A DNA stretch of 64,000 bases from Pectobacterium actinidiae (GTDB taxonomy: Bacteria; Pseudomonadota; Gammaproteobacteria; Enterobacterales; Enterobacteriaceae), in assembly GCF_000803315.1 (NCBI RefSeq), contig NZ_JRMH01000002.1, positions 372,001-436,000 on the forward strand, written 5' to 3'. The first letter of the stretch is position 1, and every line of letters starts with the position of its first letter. The translations under genes were made by a program, and so were the position numbers. The notes beneath the pieces are model-generated. The model did not search any database, was not told where the DNA came from, and saw nothing but the letters and a program-made list of their open reading frames with translations. Of the stretch, positions 37,196-46,699 are shown one piece after another.

Positions 37196-37771
37196 ATGGC
37201 TAAAAAAAATGCATCGTCAGCCGCCGGACAAATCCGAATCATCGGTGGTCAATGGCGCGGCAGAAAACTTCCGGTTCCTGATAGCCCCGGTTTACGTCCC
37301 ACTACCGATCGCGTGCGGGAAACGCTGTTTAACTGGCTGGCTCCCGTCATTCAACAGGCTCGCTGTCTGGACTGTTTTGCTGGCAGCGGCGCGCTCGGTC
37401 TGGAAGCCTTATCTCGTTATGCTGCGCACGCCACATTATTGGAGATGGAGCGTGCAGTCGCCCAGCAATTAACGCAGAATCTGGCACTGCTTCGGGCGGA
37501 AAACGCCGAGGTGGTCAATACTGATGCCCTGAGCTGGCTGGCGAAGCCGGGTACGCCGTTTGACGTTGTGTTTCTCGATCCGCCGTTTCGTAAGGAACTG
37601 CTGAACAGCACGCTTGCCCTGATGGAACAACAAGGGTGGCTGGCACCAGACGCGTGGATTTACGTGGAAACAGAGGCGGAAAATGCGCAACTGACCATCC
37701 CGGAGAATTGGCAACTGCACCGTGAGAAAATTGCGGGCCAGGTCGCCTACCGTTTATACATCCGTCAGTGA
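37196..37771 (+). CDS. rsmD: 16S rRNA (guanine966-N2)-methyltransferase RsmD
   Basis: 191 residues. SAM-binding motif LDCFAGSGALGLEALSRYA near residue 58 and catalytic DPPF (FLDPPFRKE) near 120, typical of N2-guanine methylases. It methylates G966 of 16S rRNA in the assembled 30S particle. Divergent from ftsY as in E. coli. Confidence 0.96.
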   Translation: MAKKNASSAAGQIRIIGGQWRGRKLPVPDSPGLRPTTDRVRETLFNWLAPVIQQARCLDCFAGSGALGLEALSRYAAHATLLEMERAVAQQLTQNLALLRAENAEVVNTDALSWLAKPGTPFDVVFLDPPFRKELLNSTLALMEQQGWLAPDAWIYVETEAENAQLTIPENWQLHREKIAGQVAYRLYIRQ

Positions 37772-37797
37772 TCTTCGCAGCGACGTAAGGGTAAGAG

Positions 37798-38076
37798 ATG
37801 ATTTTGATTAACCTTGGCAGATTATTGATGCTGGGCGTGTGGGGATTTCTGTTGCTTAACCTCATTCAGCCGTTTCCCAAGCCGTTGAATATCTTCATGA
37901 CCGTGGCGATGGTGTTCATGATCCTGATGCATGGTTTCCAACTGCTGCTGTTAAAATCCAGCCAGCCGAAAGACAGTCCCGCACTGAGCCGTGGACTTCA
38001 GGCACGCATTTTCCTTTTTGGCGTGTTCGAACTGCTGGCGTGGCAGAAAAAGCAGCCTAAGCCACCGAAGCCGTAA
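37798..38076 (+). CDS. yhhL: DUF1145 small membrane protein YhhL
   Basis: 92 residues with two membrane helices (LLMLGVWGFLLLNLI and ILMHGFQLLLL) and a basic Pro/Lys tail. Same place as yhhL behind rsmD in E. coli. Function unknown. Confidence 0.85.
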   Translation: MILINLGRLLMLGVWGFLLLNLIQPFPKPLNIFMTVAMVFMILMHGFQLLLLKSSQPKDSPALSRGLQARIFLFGVFELLAWQKKQPKPPKP

Positions 38077-38079
38077 CCG

Positions 38080-38439
38080 CTACCTCTGCTGGGGCACAAA
38101 GCGCATAAAGCGCGTGCCCTTTAGCTGCAACGACCCCTGCATACCGGTATCAAGCTGGTGATAATCCGCATATTTAAGGCGCAGCGTGATAGGCGCGCCA
38201 CCAGTCATCGGCCTGAACGTGGCCTCATAAAGCATGTCCTCGACGGCCATCCCCTGATACTCACGCGCACGCCGACGACTGCGGGGAAATTCGCGTTTGT
38301 GTTTCACCTCAGCGGCCACAATACGCAGCGGAGCCGCGTCATTCTGCGCTTCCCGCTGGCGCTGGCGTCGATACTGCCGCGTCGCCAGCAGCAAAATAGC
38401 GCCAACGGCCAGAACCAAAAGCCAGGGGAAATCATTCAT
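38080..38439 (-). CDS. yhhM: DUF2500 membrane protein YhhM
   Basis: 119 residues: one N-terminal membrane helix (WLLVLAVGAILLLAT) then an Arg-rich cytoplasmic or periplasmic domain with AAEVKHKREFPRSRRRA. Matches the YhhM/DUF2500 position and size in E. coli. ATG overlaps the stop of the DUF1820 gene by one base pair set (ATGA). Function unknown. Confidence 0.85.
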   Translation of the reverse strand: MNDFPWLLVLAVGAILLLATRQYRRQRQREAQNDAAPLRIVAAEVKHKREFPRSRRRAREYQGMAVEDMLYEATFRPMTGGAPITLRLKYADYHQLDTGMQGSLQLKGTRFMRFVPQQR

Positions 38440-38759
38440 CAGGGTTTCTTGCCGGGAAGATAAGGGAACGCGGCAACGTTATCGCCTAAATCAGAAATGC
38501 GTGCGCTGCCTTTTTCCGTCACGGCATCAATGCGAATGATCGCCTGTAGAGGGATGAAACTGCGGCTAACACCGGAGAATTCCGTTTTCAGTTTCTCGGT
38601 TGACGGGTCAACCAACACCGTAGACTGGCTATCAAACACGAAGTCGGCAATTTCAATAAAACCGAACAGGCTGCTCTGCACCAACTCACGCACGTAAAGC
38701 TGATAATTCTTACCGTTATTTATAAATTGAATACGATAAAGTGCGGATTCATTACTCAT
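38439..38759 (-). CDS. DUF1820 family protein
   Basis: 106 residues, soluble, mainly beta: [22 protein letters not shown] and [11 protein letters not shown] segments define the family. Not present between yhhM and yhhN in E. coli, so it is an addition shared by other gammaproteobacteria. Coupled to yhhM. Function unknown. Confidence 0.85.
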   Translation of the reverse strand: MSNESALYRIQFINNGKNYQLYVRELVQSSLFGFIEIADFVFDSQSTVLVDPSTEKLKTEFSGVSRSFIPLQAIIRIDAVTEKGSARISDLGDNVAAFPYLPGKKP

Positions 38760-38952
38760 TCAACACAATGCTCCCTTCAGAGACTTCACGGCGCCCATCT
38801 ACAATAAAAACAGGCGACAACATAACATGAAGCTCACAGAAGGCGCATCCGTCTCGCCCCTATGTTGTTTAACTTCCTCACAATCCCCTACACTGAATAA
38901 AGAACCGTTTATTTTTATCCTGACACAAACAAAAACACAAAAAGGACACGCT

Positions 38953-39582
38953 ATGCTTTGGTCATTTATTGCTGTGCTTTTTTCTGGTTGGTTGTATGTA
39001 GACGCCAGCTACCGTGGTCCAACGTGGCAGCGTTGGTTATTCAAACCGGTCACAATGCTATTGCTGCTGGCGCTGGCCTGGCAGACGCCGCTACTTGGTG
39101 TACCGGGCTATCTGATTGTGCTGGGGCTGCTGGCAACGCTGGTCGCAGACACCCTGCTGTTGCTGCCGACTCAGCGCCTGCTTTACGCATTTGGTGCCTA
39201 TTTTCTCTCCCACCTGCTGTACACCATTAGCCTTTTTACTGGGCAAATGGCGCTCACGTTCTTCTGGCCGCTGGCATTAACGCTCGTTATTCTGGCTGCG
39301 ATCCTGATCGCCACTATCTGGGGGCGATTGGACACACAGCGCTGGCCTGCCTGCGCATTTATCATCATGACGACGCTGATGGTCTGGATTGCTGGCGAGC
39401 GCTATTTTGCGCTGGGGACAAACGCGAATTTCTCCCTGCTGACGGGCACCGTACTACTGTTTATCGCCCATGCGGCCTGGCTGATTCACCATTACCGTTT
39501 TCCGTTCCGCGCCCACCAGGCGATTGTGGCAGCGGGCTATTTTGGCGGCCATTTCCTGATTGTTCGCTCCCTCTATTTTTAA
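38953..39582 (+). CDS. yhhN: Lysoplasmalogenase-like membrane protein YhhN
   Basis: 209 residues from the ATG at 38953 with AGGA eight bases upstream; an ATG 42 codons earlier gives an unrelated, implausible extension. About eight membrane helices, YhhN/TMEM86 family (motif [10 protein letters not shown] near residue 60). The family hydrolyses lysoplasmalogens, though bacterial activity is uncertain. Lies before zntA as in E. coli. Confidence 0.9.
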   Translation: MLWSFIAVLFSGWLYVDASYRGPTWQRWLFKPVTMLLLLALAWQTPLLGVPGYLIVLGLLATLVADTLLLLPTQRLLYAFGAYFLSHLLYTISLFTGQMALTFFWPLALTLVILAAILIATIWGRLDTQRWPACAFIIMTTLMVWIAGERYFALGTNANFSLLTGTVLLFIAHAAWLIHHYRFPFRAHQAIVAAGYFGGHFLIVRSLYF

Positions 39583-39673
39583 GGTTGATGACATAACTGA
39601 AATGCTGGCGCCGTATTATGCGGCGTTGTACAGTTCTTTATGAGAATCGCTATCACTAACACAGGAGGAAGAG

Positions 39674-42031
39674 ATGCACTCTCATCAGCATAACCACAGC
39701 GCTGAGAAATCAGCCTGCTGCAATAGCGGCGTTCATCACGCGCCGCACCGTAACACCAAAAGCTGCTGCAACGAGCACACGCCACATTCAAACCACGCCG
39801 ATCACAGTTGCTGTTCAACCAAACACACGTCTGACGCCGTAGTACAGAGCGCCTGTGGCACAGAGCAGCATTCGTCGGACAGCGGCGGTAGCGCGGATTC
39901 AGATGACCCCGACGGCGGAGACAGCGACAGGCCCCGATCCGACCAGCGTTTTAGCTGGAAAATCAGCGGGATGGATTGTCCCAGCTGCGCACGTAAAATC
40001 GAAAATGCCGTAAAGAATCTCACCGGAATTGAACAGGCCAAAGTGCTGTTCGCCACCGAAAAACTGGTTGTTGATGCCAACACCGATATTCGACTTCAGG
40101 TTCAACATGCCGTTCAGCAAGCGGGCTTCACCTTGCAGGACACTGCACTCCCCCTCACACCATCCGATACGTCGACCGTACGTCGTTTCGTGCATGAATA
40201 TGGTTTCTTAATACTTTTCACTTTGCTGGCTGCTGCAAGCTGGGGACTTTCCCTGCTCAGCGAGCGCGGCGGGCAGATCGCGTTTATCGCGACCACAATT
40301 GTCGGGCTGATCCCGATCCTCAAAAAAACGGCGCAGCTCATTCGCACGGGTACCCCTTTCGCGATTGAAACGCTGATGAGCGTGGCTTCCATTGGGGCGC
40401 TCTTGATTGGTGCCACCACCGAAGCCACCGTCATCCTGCTGCTGTTTATGCTGGGTGAATATCTGGAGTCTTACGCGGCAAACCGCGCACGACGAGGCGT
40501 AACGGCACTGATGGCGCTGCTTCCCGAAGATGCCACGGTCGTCAGCAATGGGCAGCGACGCCTCGTTCCTGTCGCCAGTCTGGTTCCCGGCGATGTGATT
40601 GAAGTCGCGCCCGGTGGGCGGCTCCCCGCCGATGCGGAGCTTTTGAATAGCGACGCCAGCTTTGATGAAAGCGCGCTGACCGGTGAATCGGTTCCCGTTG
40701 AGCGTACGCCGGGTGAAAAAATTGCCGCCGGCAGCCTGTGTGTCGATCGGGTCGTGCAGCTACGCGTGGTGTCGCAACCGGGCAACAGCGCGATTGACCG
40801 CATTCTGCAACTGATAGAAGAAGCGGAAGAGCGCCGTGCGCCGATAGAGCGCTTCCTCGATAAGTTCAGCCGCTACTACACGCCAGCCATCATGCTGCTG
40901 TCGCTGCTGGTGATTCTGGTGCCGCCGCTACTGCTGGCTCAACCGTGGCAAGAGTGGATTTATCGCGGCCTGACGCTGTTGTTAATCGGCTGTCCGTGTG
41001 CGCTGGTGATCTCAACGCCTGCGGCGATTACGTCCGGGCTGGCCGCTGCAACGCGCCGTGGGGCGCTGATTAAAGGCGGCGCGGCGCTGGAATCGCTGGG
41101 CAGCATCAAGACTATCGCGTTCGATAAAACAGGCACGCTGACGGAAGGCAAACCGCAGGTGACGGACGTATTGCCCGCCGAGGGCGTGAGCGCAACGGCA
41201 CTGCTGACGCGCACCGCCGCCGTGGAGTCCGGTTCGCACCATCCGCTTGCCAAAGCGATCGTCCAGCATGCGCGATCCAGCAGCACGTTTCTGCCAATGG
41301 CGGAAAATCGCAAAGCGCTGGCGGGTGTCGGCGTGGAAGGCACGATTGGCGGCAAGCGGATTCAGGTCAGCGCACCGACTCGCGTCGCGCCCGGCTTGCT
41401 TGATGCCAGATGGTTGCAACGGATTGATGCGCTGGAGAACGAAGGGAAAACCGTCGTGGTGGTGCAAGAGGACGATAACCTGCTCGGCGTGCTGGCGCTG
41501 AGCGACACGCTACGCCACGATGCGCGTGAAGCGCTGGATGCTTTGCAGCAGTTAGGGATTCGTGGCGTCATGCTCACGGGCGATAATCCCCGCGCGGCAG
41601 CAGCCATTGCGGCAACATTAGGCATCGATTATCGCGCCAGCCTGCTCCCTGCCGATAAGATTACGGCAGTCAGCGAATTGAGCAAGCAGCATCCTGTCGC
41701 GATGGTGGGTGATGGCATCAACGACGCACCGGCAATGAAAGCCGCAACCATCGGGATTGCGATGGGAAGCGGTACCGATGTGGCGCTGGAAACGGCCGAT
41801 GCAGCCTTAACGCACAGTCGTCTAACCGGGCTGGCTGCCATGATTAGCCTGTCGCGGGCAACGCAGCATAATATTCGTCAGAACATTGCCATCGCGCTGG
41901 GGCTGAAAGCGGTCTTTCTGGTCACCAGTATTCTGGGTATTACCGGACTGTGGCTCGCCGTGCTGGCGGATTCCGGCGCAACCGCGTTGGTCACCGCCAA
42001 CGCGCTACGGCTATTGAGAAAACAGGACTAA
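39674..42031 (+). CDS. zntA: Zn/Cd/Pb-exporting P1B-type ATPase ZntA
   Basis: 785 residues; AGGAGG just before the ATG. The first 95 residues are exceptionally rich in His and Cys, with three CC pairs (SACCN, KSCCN, HSCCS) and many HxH motifs, longer than in E. coli ZntA. A metal-binding ferredoxin-like domain follows (GMDCPSCARKIE near 101), then eight membrane helices with CPC (GCPCALVIS), the phosphorylation site DKTGT, SHHP, and GDGINDAPA. It exports zinc, cadmium and lead to protect the cytoplasm. The expanded N-terminus may buffer or sense metal (inference). I saw no clear ZntR site. Confidence 0.97.
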   Translation: MHSHQHNHSAEKSACCNSGVHHAPHRNTKSCCNEHTPHSNHADHSCCSTKHTSDAVVQSACGTEQHSSDSGGSADSDDPDGGDSDRPRSDQRFSWKISGMDCPSCARKIENAVKNLTGIEQAKVLFATEKLVVDANTDIRLQVQHAVQQAGFTLQDTALPLTPSDTSTVRRFVHEYGFLILFTLLAAASWGLSLLSERGGQIAFIATTIVGLIPILKKTAQLIRTGTPFAIETLMSVASIGALLIGATTEATVILLLFMLGEYLESYAANRARRGVTALMALLPEDATVVSNGQRRLVPVASLVPGDVIEVAPGGRLPADAELLNSDASFDESALTGESVPVERTPGEKIAAGSLCVDRVVQLRVVSQPGNSAIDRILQLIEEAEERRAPIERFLDKFSRYYTPAIMLLSLLVILVPPLLLAQPWQEWIYRGLTLLLIGCPCALVISTPAAITSGLAAATRRGALIKGGAALESLGSIKTIAFDKTGTLTEGKPQVTDVLPAEGVSATALLTRTAAVESGSHHPLAKAIVQHARSSSTFLPMAENRKALAGVGVEGTIGGKRIQVSAPTRVAPGLLDARWLQRIDALENEGKTVVVVQEDDNLLGVLALSDTLRHDAREALDALQQLGIRGVMLTGDNPRAAAAIAATLGIDYRASLLPADKITAVSELSKQHPVAMVGDGINDAPAMKAATIGIAMGSGTDVALETADAALTHSRLTGLAAMISLSRATQHNIRQNIAIALGLKAVFLVTSILGITGLWLAVLADSGATALVTANALRLLRKQD

Positions 42032-42050
42032 ACGAGGTCTACGGTGCGCG

Positions 42051-42094
42051 GCGCAACGCCGCGCACCTGCGGCTTGAAGTATGACGAGTATTAT
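42051..42094. repeat. Fragment of an ERIC-type repeat
   Basis: CAACGCCGCGCACCTGCGGC then TTGAAGTATGACGAGTAT closely match the 3' end of the ERIC consensus (CAACGCACCTGC..CTTGAAGTATGACGGGTAT). The 5' part of the usual ~127-base element is not visible. It lies between the zntA stop and the tusA stop. Confidence 0.65.
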
Positions 42095-42336
42095 TGGCCT
42101 TTACGCAGCAGATACCGATAGGGAACTTGCTCAGTCTCTTGCGCCAGAAGCTCATGATCCATGAACACGCAAAAACCGGGAATGTCGCGGGTGGTGGCTG
42201 GATCGTCGGCAATAATCAGCAGCGTTTGCCCGGTTTCCATCTGGCGTACCGTCTTACGCACCATCATCACAGGCTCAGGGCAACGCAGCCCCTGCGCATC
42301 AAGGGTTTTATCCGGGTTGGTAAAAGGATCGGTCAT
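42091..42336 (-). CDS. tusA: Sulfurtransferase TusA
   Basis: 81 residues from the ATG at 42336; a TTG eight codons upstream is unlikely. The family motif CPEPVM near residue 19 carries the persulfide-bearing Cys. It relays sulfur from IscS to TusBCD/TusE for 2-thiouridine in tRNA. Length and neighbours (zntA, yhhQ) equal E. coli. Confidence 0.95.
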   Translation of the reverse strand: MTDPFTNPDKTLDAQGLRCPEPVMMVRKTVRQMETGQTLLIIADDPATTRDIPGFCVFMDHELLAQETEQVPYRYLLRKGQ

Positions 42337-42552
42337 CAACGTTCTCAGTGCAGGAATCAAAAAACCGCCTTAGTTTACGCTGAGGATTTCTCGACGCAAG
42401 CGACGACAACGTTTGCGCATAAAACAACCATACTTTCCTGGCAAAACACATTGCATTAGCAAAGCAATTGCGTATTATGCCGCCGCGTTGCAGCATAAAT
42501 CTGCACGTTATCTCTTGGGTTCCCTAACCCCAATAACCAAAAAGGTCACATT

Positions 42553-43230
42553 ATGTATCGTTTTACTCCCCAGCAGCGGCTTACGGCGCTGATCTGGCTA
42601 TCGTTGTTCCATGTCCTGATCATTACGTCGAGTAATTATCTGGTCCAGCTCCCGGTATTGATTTTCGGTTTTCATACCACCTGGGGGGCATTTACCTTTC
42701 CCTTTATTTTTCTGGCCACTGACCTAACGGTACGGATTTTCGGTGCGCCGCTGGCGCGTCGTATCATTCTAACCGTGATGGTGCCAGCTCTGGTGATTTC
42801 CTATCTGGTTTCCTGCCTGTTTTATCAGGGATCGTGGCAATCATTCGAGGCGTTAAGCCAGGTGAATATCGTCGTGGCACGTATCGCCTGCGCCAGCTTC
42901 ATGGCTTATGTTCTCGGTCAGATTCTGGATGTTCACGTTTTCAACCGTCTGCGCCAAAAACGTGCGTGGTGGGTCGCTCCGGCCGTATCAACCGTGTTTG
43001 GTAATTTCAGCGATACGCTGGCCTTTTTCTTCATTGCGTTTTACCACAGCACTGATGCCTTTATGGCGGCAAACTGGGTTGAAATCGCGATGGTGGATTA
43101 TGCCTTCAAACTGCTGATCAGCCTGGCGTTCTTTCTGCCGATGTACGGTGTCATGCTGAACATGGTGCTTAAACGTCTAAGCGAGCAGAAAGACTCGGCC
43201 GACTACCGTTCTATCAGCAGCCACCATTAA
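42553..43230 (+). CDS. yhhQ: Queuosine precursor transporter YhhQ
   Basis: 225 residues, six membrane helices, VUT family. Motifs SNYLVQLPV near residue 21 and LTVRIFG near 58 are conserved in YhhQ, which imports preQ0 and preQ1 bases for tRNA queuosine. AAGG ribosome site upstream. Its position between tusA and dcrB matches E. coli. Confidence 0.94.
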   Translation: MYRFTPQQRLTALIWLSLFHVLIITSSNYLVQLPVLIFGFHTTWGAFTFPFIFLATDLTVRIFGAPLARRIILTVMVPALVISYLVSCLFYQGSWQSFEALSQVNIVVARIACASFMAYVLGQILDVHVFNRLRQKRAWWVAPAVSTVFGNFSDTLAFFFIAFYHSTDAFMAANWVEIAMVDYAFKLLISLAFFLPMYGVMLNMVLKRLSEQKDSADYRSISSHH

Positions 43231-43416
43231 TGCCAATCGGGCGGCTATTTACGCCGCCTTTCTCCTGAAGTCACTTATCGTTTTGTAAAAATAACGCAGG
43301 CAACAACAACGGATTGCAACAACAAAATGCTTGTTTTTGCTATCTGAATAGGGTGCCATACTGTTATTACCTGTTTAAAACGATTATCGGTTTCAAAAAC
43401 GAGAGAAAGGGATCCC

Positions 43417-43983
43417 ATGTCGAATGTAATCAAATACCTCGGTGTCGGCTTGCTTGTCGGCCTGCTTGCTGCCTGTGATGGCAAAACGGATGACGCTGCA
43501 AAAGCGGGGGCACAAGATAAACCTGCCGCAGAAGCTACCGCGAGCCAGAATATTGAGTTAATGGAGGGCAAGGTGGCGTTTACCCTGCCAGCCGATATGC
43601 GCGATCAAAGCGGTAAAGTCGGTACACAGGCGAACAACATGCACGTTTACGCCAATGATAATGGGCAGAAAGCGGTCATCGTGATTCTGGGCGACAACAC
43701 CACAGAAGAGTTGACCGTGCTGGCACAGCGTCTGGAAGACCAGCAACGCACGCGTGACGCCAATCTTCAGGTCGTCACCAACAAAACCATCGACGTTGAC
43801 GGCAAGAAACTGCAACAGCTCGACAGCATTATCACCAGCAGCGGACAGCAGGCTTATTCCTCTGTCGTGCTGGGTAAAGTGGAAAACCAACTGCTGACCT
43901 TGCAGATCACACTGCCAGCCAGCAATCAGCAACAGGCGCAGAGCGAAGCAGAAGGCATTATCCACACCCTGAAGCTGAAATAA
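43417..43983 (+). CDS. dcrB: Envelope lipoprotein DcrB
   Basis: 188 residues. Lipobox LLAAC gives an N-terminal diacylglyceryl Cys at residue 20, then a disordered Ala-rich linker and a PsbP-like beta domain ([15 protein letters not shown] near residue 53). In E. coli DcrB supports lipoprotein maturation and is needed for phage C1 infection. AAGGGA ribosome site upstream. Confidence 0.93.
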   Translation: MSNVIKYLGVGLLVGLLAACDGKTDDAAKAGAQDKPAAEATASQNIELMEGKVAFTLPADMRDQSGKVGTQANNMHVYANDNGQKAVIVILGDNTTEELTVLAQRLEDQQRTRDANLQVVTNKTIDVDGKKLQQLDSIITSSGQQAYSSVVLGKVENQLLTLQITLPASNQQQAQSEAEGIIHTLKLK

Positions 43984-44048
43984 TCGGCGTTATCGTCGGA
44001 AGTAGCCACCGAGGTGGCTATTCAAAGGATATAGCAAAGTACGCAGAG

Positions 44049-44153
44049 CGGTGATAATGGATAGATCGTAAAGACGCGGTAAATACATCCGTGTACGCCC
44101 GAGCCGCGCCATCCCTGGCGCGGACGCTTTACTCTTCTATTCCATTATCACCG
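44049..44153. repeat. Large palindromic intergenic element
   Basis: Outer arms CGGTGATAATGGATAGA (44049-44065) and TCTATTCCATTATCACCG (44136-44153) pair with one bulge; inside, GTAAAG pairs with CTTTAC; inside that, CCGCGCCA-TCCC-TGGCGCGG is a perfect eight-base hairpin. The whole element could fold as one branched stem of about 105 bases, in the gap between convergent dcrB and the MFS gene. It resembles a MITE or REP-like repeat; copy number in the genome cannot be seen here. Confidence 0.65.
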
Positions 44154-44200
44154 TATTCATTTCGTGTATTAGGGTTGTCTACGGCCCGCATTGCTATTCT

Positions 44201-45397
44201 CTAGACGCTCGCGATCCGCTGAGCCAATCGCCATGTCAGTGCCAGACCGCATAGCCCTAACAGCGCCGCCGCCAGATAAATAGAGGCGATGCCAGTATAG
44301 GCCATCAGCACGCCCGCCACCGGCCCGACGATGCCCAGCGACAAGTCGAGAAATATCGTATAGGTTGCCAGCGCACTGCCCTGATTCTGCGGTGATACCG
44401 CTTTGACGGCGACAACACCTAATGCCGGGAACACCAGAGAGAAACCCGCTCCCGCAAGGAACGCACCGACTTCCGCCATCAGCGGCTGCGTCGCCCCCCA
44501 GACCAGCAGCAACCCCACGATCTCAACCACAAAGCACGCGATCGCCACGCGCAATCCGCCAAATCGCTGAATACTGTTAGGAAACACCAGCCGTGCGCCG
44601 ACAAAGGCACAACTGAAAATGGTCAGCGTCAGTGCCGCACCTTCCCAATTCCGATCGGCATAAAACAGCGTAATGAAGGTGGCGATCACACCAAAACCCG
44701 CAGAGGCGATCGCCAAAATAATGCCGTAAACCCAGACTTTCCCCAGCACTTCGCGGAAGGGAATCTTTTTCCCCGGTGCGACCTGCACCGCGGGGCGCGG
44801 CAGCGCGAGAACTATCGCCACAGCCGCAATGAGGATAATGCACACGGAAAGCAGTTTTAGCCCACCGATATGGTTGAGCCAGACGCCGAGCGGTGCGCCA
44901 ATCGCCATCGCGCCGTAAGTCGCAATGCCGTTCCATGAAATCACACGCCCAATATGTCGGGAACCGACCACGCCGACGCCCCATAGCGTTGCGCCAGTAC
45001 CGGCAAAGCTCTGTCCCGCGCCGAGCACAATACGTCCGAGACACAGTAACAGCAGTGTAATCGCAGGCGAGGCGTCGCTAAAGGCGGCCAGCAGATAACA
45101 CACCCCGCTCAGCATCACGCCAGCCAGCCCCCAGACGACGATTTTCTTCGGCCCTTTTTCATCAGCGCTGCGACCTGCATGCGGGCGGCTCACTAACGTG
45201 GAGAAGTATTGCAGGCTAATCACCAGACCAGCCCAGAATGCGCTATAGCCAAGATGATCGTGCACATATCCCGGCAGCACCGCCAACGGCAGGCCAATAT
45301 TCAGATAGCTGGCGAAGTTGAACGCCACAATCGAAACGATGCGCAGGTTAAGGCGCAGACCGCTCAGCGCCGGTTCGGATGGGGAAGGTGTTGGCAT
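44201..45397 (-). CDS. yhhS: MFS transporter YhhS-like
   Basis: 398 residues, twelve membrane helices, MFS sugar/drug exporter type. Motif A-like loop GRSADEKGPKKIV near residue 77. E. coli yhhS follows dcrB at the same place; it has been linked to arabinose-type export, but the physiological substrate is not known. Converges on dcrB. Confidence 0.88.
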   Translation of the reverse strand: MPTPSPSEPALSGLRLNLRIVSIVAFNFASYLNIGLPLAVLPGYVHDHLGYSAFWAGLVISLQYFSTLVSRPHAGRSADEKGPKKIVVWGLAGVMLSGVCYLLAAFSDASPAITLLLLCLGRIVLGAGQSFAGTGATLWGVGVVGSRHIGRVISWNGIATYGAMAIGAPLGVWLNHIGGLKLLSVCIILIAAVAIVLALPRPAVQVAPGKKIPFREVLGKVWVYGIILAIASAGFGVIATFITLFYADRNWEGAALTLTIFSCAFVGARLVFPNSIQRFGGLRVAIACFVVEIVGLLLVWGATQPLMAEVGAFLAGAGFSLVFPALGVVAVKAVSPQNQGSALATYTIFLDLSLGIVGPVAGVLMAYTGIASIYLAAALLGLCGLALTWRLAQRIASV

Positions 45398-45535
45398 GGA
45401 AAATTCGCTCGCTTAGCGCCCGTGTATGACATACGTACAAAAAAACATCGAAAAGTCACATTCTTATATTGTTGGTTATAATCAAACTAATACCCTGTCT
45501 TTCTATAAACTAATCCTGAACACAGGAGAAACGCA

Positions 45536-46552
45536 ATGCCTGTACCGGTAGACCCGGATCGTCAGTCAACATCGTCAACCCCAGAAGGGGACAAATCACC
45601 GCAGAGATCCCTCTCATTTCTGGGCAAAAGCAAACGTCTGGCCGCACGGATTCAGGCGATTCCCAGCATCGCGCACCTGATCCGCGCGGGCGAACGTTTC
45701 AACGATCGCATGGGGAACCAGTTTGGCGCGGCGATTACCTACTTTTCCTTTCTGTCGCTGATCCCAATTCTCATGGTGTCTTTTGCCGCCGTGGGGTTCG
45801 TGCTGGCCTCCAACCCCGATCTGCTAACAGGGCTGATTAACCGCATCGTCAACAGTATCAGCGATCCTAATCTGGCTAATACGCTGAAAAGTACCGTCAA
45901 CACCGCCGTTCAGCAGCGTACTACCGTCGGGATTACCGGTTTGCTGATCGCACTCTATTCCGGCGTCAGTTGGATGGGAAACCTGCGTGAGGCGATTCGC
46001 GCCCAGTCGCGCGACGTGTGGGAACGCAACCCGAAAGATGAAGAGAAGATTTACTTTCAGTACACGCGGGATTTCCTGTCTCTGACCGGTCTGGTCATTG
46101 CGCTCATTATTACACTTTTCCTGACCTCCGTTGCCGGCACCGCGCAAAACATGATTGTGACCGCGCTGGGGCTAGATGGCATCGAATGGCTGCGTCCCCC
46201 GTTGACGCTGATTGCTCTATCAATCTCCATCTTCGCCAACTATCTGTTATTTCTATGGATATTTTTCGTTTTACCGCGCCATAAGCCCAAACGCAAAGCG
46301 CTCTTTCGCGGCACGCTGATCGCCGCTGTGGGCTTTGAAATCATCAAATTCGCGATGACCGTCGCACTGCCTAAACTGGCCAGCTCGCCTTCCGGTGCCG
46401 CGTTCGGTTCGGTCATTGGCCTGATGGCGTTCTTCTATTTCTTCGCTCGTCTGACGCTCTTCTGCGCCGCCTGGATCGCAACGGCGAACTATAAAGGCGA
46501 CACCTCGGCAGATCAGAATGAGCAGGAGAAAGAACCGTCCTCCGATCGCTAA
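45536..46552 (+). CDS. yhjD: YihY/BrkB-family inner-membrane protein YhjD
   Basis: 338 residues, about six membrane helices. Family core GAAITYFSFLSLIPI near residue 62 and GVSWMGNLREAIRAQ near 142. Cytoplasmic Pro/Ser-rich N-terminus and acidic C-terminus. YhjD mutations in E. coli allow growth with tetra-acylated lipid IVA lipopolysaccharide, so an envelope-lipid role is likely. AGGAG ribosome site upstream. Confidence 0.92.
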   Translation: MPVPVDPDRQSTSSTPEGDKSPQRSLSFLGKSKRLAARIQAIPSIAHLIRAGERFNDRMGNQFGAAITYFSFLSLIPILMVSFAAVGFVLASNPDLLTGLINRIVNSISDPNLANTLKSTVNTAVQQRTTVGITGLLIALYSGVSWMGNLREAIRAQSRDVWERNPKDEEKIYFQYTRDFLSLTGLVIALIITLFLTSVAGTAQNMIVTALGLDGIEWLRPPLTLIALSISIFANYLLFLWIFFVLPRHKPKRKALFRGTLIAAVGFEIIKFAMTVALPKLASSPSGAAFGSVIGLMAFFYFFARLTLFCAAWIATANYKGDTSADQNEQEKEPSSDR

Positions 46553-46594
46553 AAGCAGCGTGAAAGCCCTGGTTTTCCGATCTGCGTCATGAAA

Positions 46595-46613
46595 AAATAA
46601 AACATCGTTTCAA
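46595..46613 (+). promoter_or_regulatory. KdgR box upstream of kdgK
   Basis: AAATAAAACATCGTTTCAA. It agrees with the KdgR consensus AATRAAAYRNYGTTTYATT at all but the outermost position. It lies about 87-105 bases before the kdgK ATG. KdgR of Pectobacterium and Dickeya represses pectin catabolism genes and is released by 2-keto-3-deoxygluconate, the KdgK substrate. Confidence 0.8.
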
Positions 46614-46699
46614 GACTATTGACTCAGTCTCACGTAATGTTGAGACTGACGTTAATTTCCGCGTTTTTATACCCAGCTTTTTCAAACAGGCCAAGAGTG

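Noticed and set aside
39600..39673. Fur- or ZntR-like site before zntA
   Set aside because: GAGAATCGCTATCA resembles a Fur half only loosely and no ZntR dyad was found.
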